Of a DNA stretch of 6,280 nt, positions 5,192 to 6,280 are shown piece after piece. Location: assembly GCA_934565425.1 (NCBI GenBank), contig CAKTHW010000088.1, positions 1-6,280 on the forward strand. Direction: 5' to 3'. The notes under the pieces were generated by a model. The model was not told the origin of the DNA, did not search any database, and saw nothing but the letters and a program-made list of their open reading frames with translations. Source of the DNA: an uncultured Oscillospiraceae bacterium. GTDB lineage: Bacteria; Bacillota; Clostridia; Oscillospirales; Oscillospiraceae. A program made the position numbers and the translations under genes. Position 1 is the first letter of the stretch. The number at the start of each line of letters is the position of its first letter.

Positions 5192-6280
5192 ATGGACTTT
5201 AGAATGAGCAAAGAACATGAAATGGCTCGTAAAATGTTCGTAGAGTTCGCTCACAACGAACTGGAACCTTTGGCAGCTGAAATCGACGAAGAAGAACGCT
5301 TCCCTTGGGAAACTATTCCCAAGCTGGCACGTTATGGCTTCCTGGGTATTCCCATTCCTAAGAAGTACGGCGGCGCAGGCGGCGACAACCTGATGTATGT
5401 CATGGCTATCGAAGAACTGGGCAAGTGCTGCCTGGCTACCAGCACCATCATGGCTGCTCATACCTCTCTGTGCATGGGCCCCATCATGGCTTTCGGTACC
5501 GAAGAACAGAAGATGAAGTGGATCCCTGATCTGGCTTCCGGCCGTAAGCTGGGCGCATTCGGTCTGACCGAACCCGGCGCTGGCACCGACGCTTCTGGCC
5601 AGCAGACCACTGCTGTGAAGGACGGCGACGAATACGTTCTGAACGGCACCAAGTGCTTCATCACCAACGGCGACACTGCTTCTACCTATGTTGTTTTCGC
5701 AGTCACCGATAAGACCAAGGGCCTGAAGGGCATCTCCCTGTTCGTGGTCGAAAAGGATACCCCGGGCTTCACCCAGGGCGTTCATGAAAAGAAGATGGGC
5801 ATCCGTGCTTCCGCTACCTACGAGCTGGTCTTCGAAGATTGCCGCATCCCCGCTGCAAACCTGATCGGCAAAGAAGGCCAGGGTTGGAAGATCTGCATGC
5901 ACACTCTGAACGGCGCTCGTGCAGGCGTTGCTTCTCAGGGTATCGCTGTTGGTCTGGGCGCACTGGAAGTTACCATGAAGTACGTCCAGGAACGTATGCA
6001 GTTCAAGAAGAAGCTGTCCAAGTTCCAGAGAACTCAGTTCGAAATCGCTGATATGTACACCAAGCTGATGGCTGGCCGTCTGCTGGTTTACTCCGCAGCT
6101 TGCAAGGAAGACGCTTACATGCGCGGCGACAAGTCCGTCAACTATGCACTGGACTCCGCTATGGCTAAGCTGTTCTGCGCAGAAGCAGGCTCCGATGTTA
6201 CCCGCCGCTGCGTACAGCTGTACGGTGGCTACGGCTACATCCGTGATTACCCCGTTGAACGTATGATGCGTGACGCTAAG
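5192..6280 (+). CDS. bcd: Butyryl-CoA dehydrogenase, 3'-truncated by window edge
   Basis: Bcd is an FAD enzyme that reduces crotonyl-CoA to butyryl-CoA; in clostridia it works with EtfAB, often coupling NADH oxidation to ferredoxin reduction. The first 363 residues are present from a family of about 380. The acyl-CoA dehydrogenase N-terminal helical domain covers about 1-120 (MAAHTSLC at 87-94). The middle beta domain carries the flavin/substrate signature GAFGLTEPGAGTDASGQQT (121-139) and CFITNGD (155-161). The C-terminal helical domain has QFKKKLSKFQ (270-279) and YGGYGYIRDYPVERMMRDAK (344-363). The catalytic-base Glu, in an IYEGT-like motif, is expected about six residues past the edge and is not seen. 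QFK replaces the more usual QFG. AGGAGG at 5178-5183 lies 8 bases before the ATG. etfB and etfA are plausible next genes, but are outside the window. Confidence 0.95.
   Translation, partial: MDFRMSKEHEMARKMFVEFAHNELEPLAAEIDEEERFPWETIPKLARYGFLGIPIPKKYGGAGGDNLMYVMAIEELGKCCLATSTIMAAHTSLCMGPIMAFGTEEQKMKWIPDLASGRKLGAFGLTEPGAGTDASGQQTTAVKDGDEYVLNGTKCFITNGDTASTYVVFAVTDKTKGLKGISLFVVEKDTPGFTQGVHEKKMGIRASATYELVFEDCRIPAANLIGKEGQGWKICMHTLNGARAGVASQGIAVGLGALEVTMKYVQERMQFKKKLSKFQRTQFEIADMYTKLMAGRLLVYSAACKEDAYMRGDKSVNYALDSAMAKLFCAEAGSDVTRRCVQLYGGYGYIRDYPVERMMRDAK

Overview
The window looks like chromosomal DNA of a butyrate-forming Clostridia species, probably a gut Oscillospirales member (Oscillospiraceae or Butyricicoccaceae type). 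This rests on a clostridial-type MurC, strong AGGAGG ribosome sites, moderately high G+C in the genes with A+T-richer spacers, and a crt-hbd-bcd cluster for the crotonyl-CoA route to butyryl-CoA. The genus is inference; no sequence search was possible.

Layout. Positions 1-1046 (minus strand) hold most of an RlmI-like 23S rRNA cytosine methyltransferase, cut at its C-terminus by the window edge. A 199-bp divergent spacer carries one good promoter in each direction. murC (1246-2625, plus) encodes UDP-N-acetylmuramate--L-alanine ligase. About 100 bases after its stop is a textbook intrinsic terminator (2725-2759), preceded by two other hairpins. A 370-bp spacer with no convincing gene follows, rich in GGTGG/CCACC motifs and TTTTGTGCAA-like repeats. 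A sigma-A type promoter (3130-3158) then drives the butyrate genes: crt (3327-4112), hbd (4273-5106) and bcd (5192 to the edge, C-terminus missing).

How the genes work together. Hbd reduces acetoacetyl-CoA to 3-hydroxybutyryl-CoA, Crt dehydrates this to crotonyl-CoA, and Bcd, normally with EtfAB, reduces crotonyl-CoA to butyryl-CoA. No thiolase lies upstream, and etfBA, if linked, must lie beyond position 6280. Just downstream of the predicted crt transcription start is an 18-bp near-palindrome matching the Rex operator consensus at 12 of 14 defined positions, so NADH/NAD+-responsive repression is likely.

The points most worth a second look are this Rex site, an Hbd that lacks the usual acidic residue for NAD binding at the end of beta-strand 2, and matching G+C-rich hairpins without T-tracts in both gaps between the butyrate genes. 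Nothing here is clearly a wholly new system: no CRISPR array, mobile element, tRNA or rRNA was seen.
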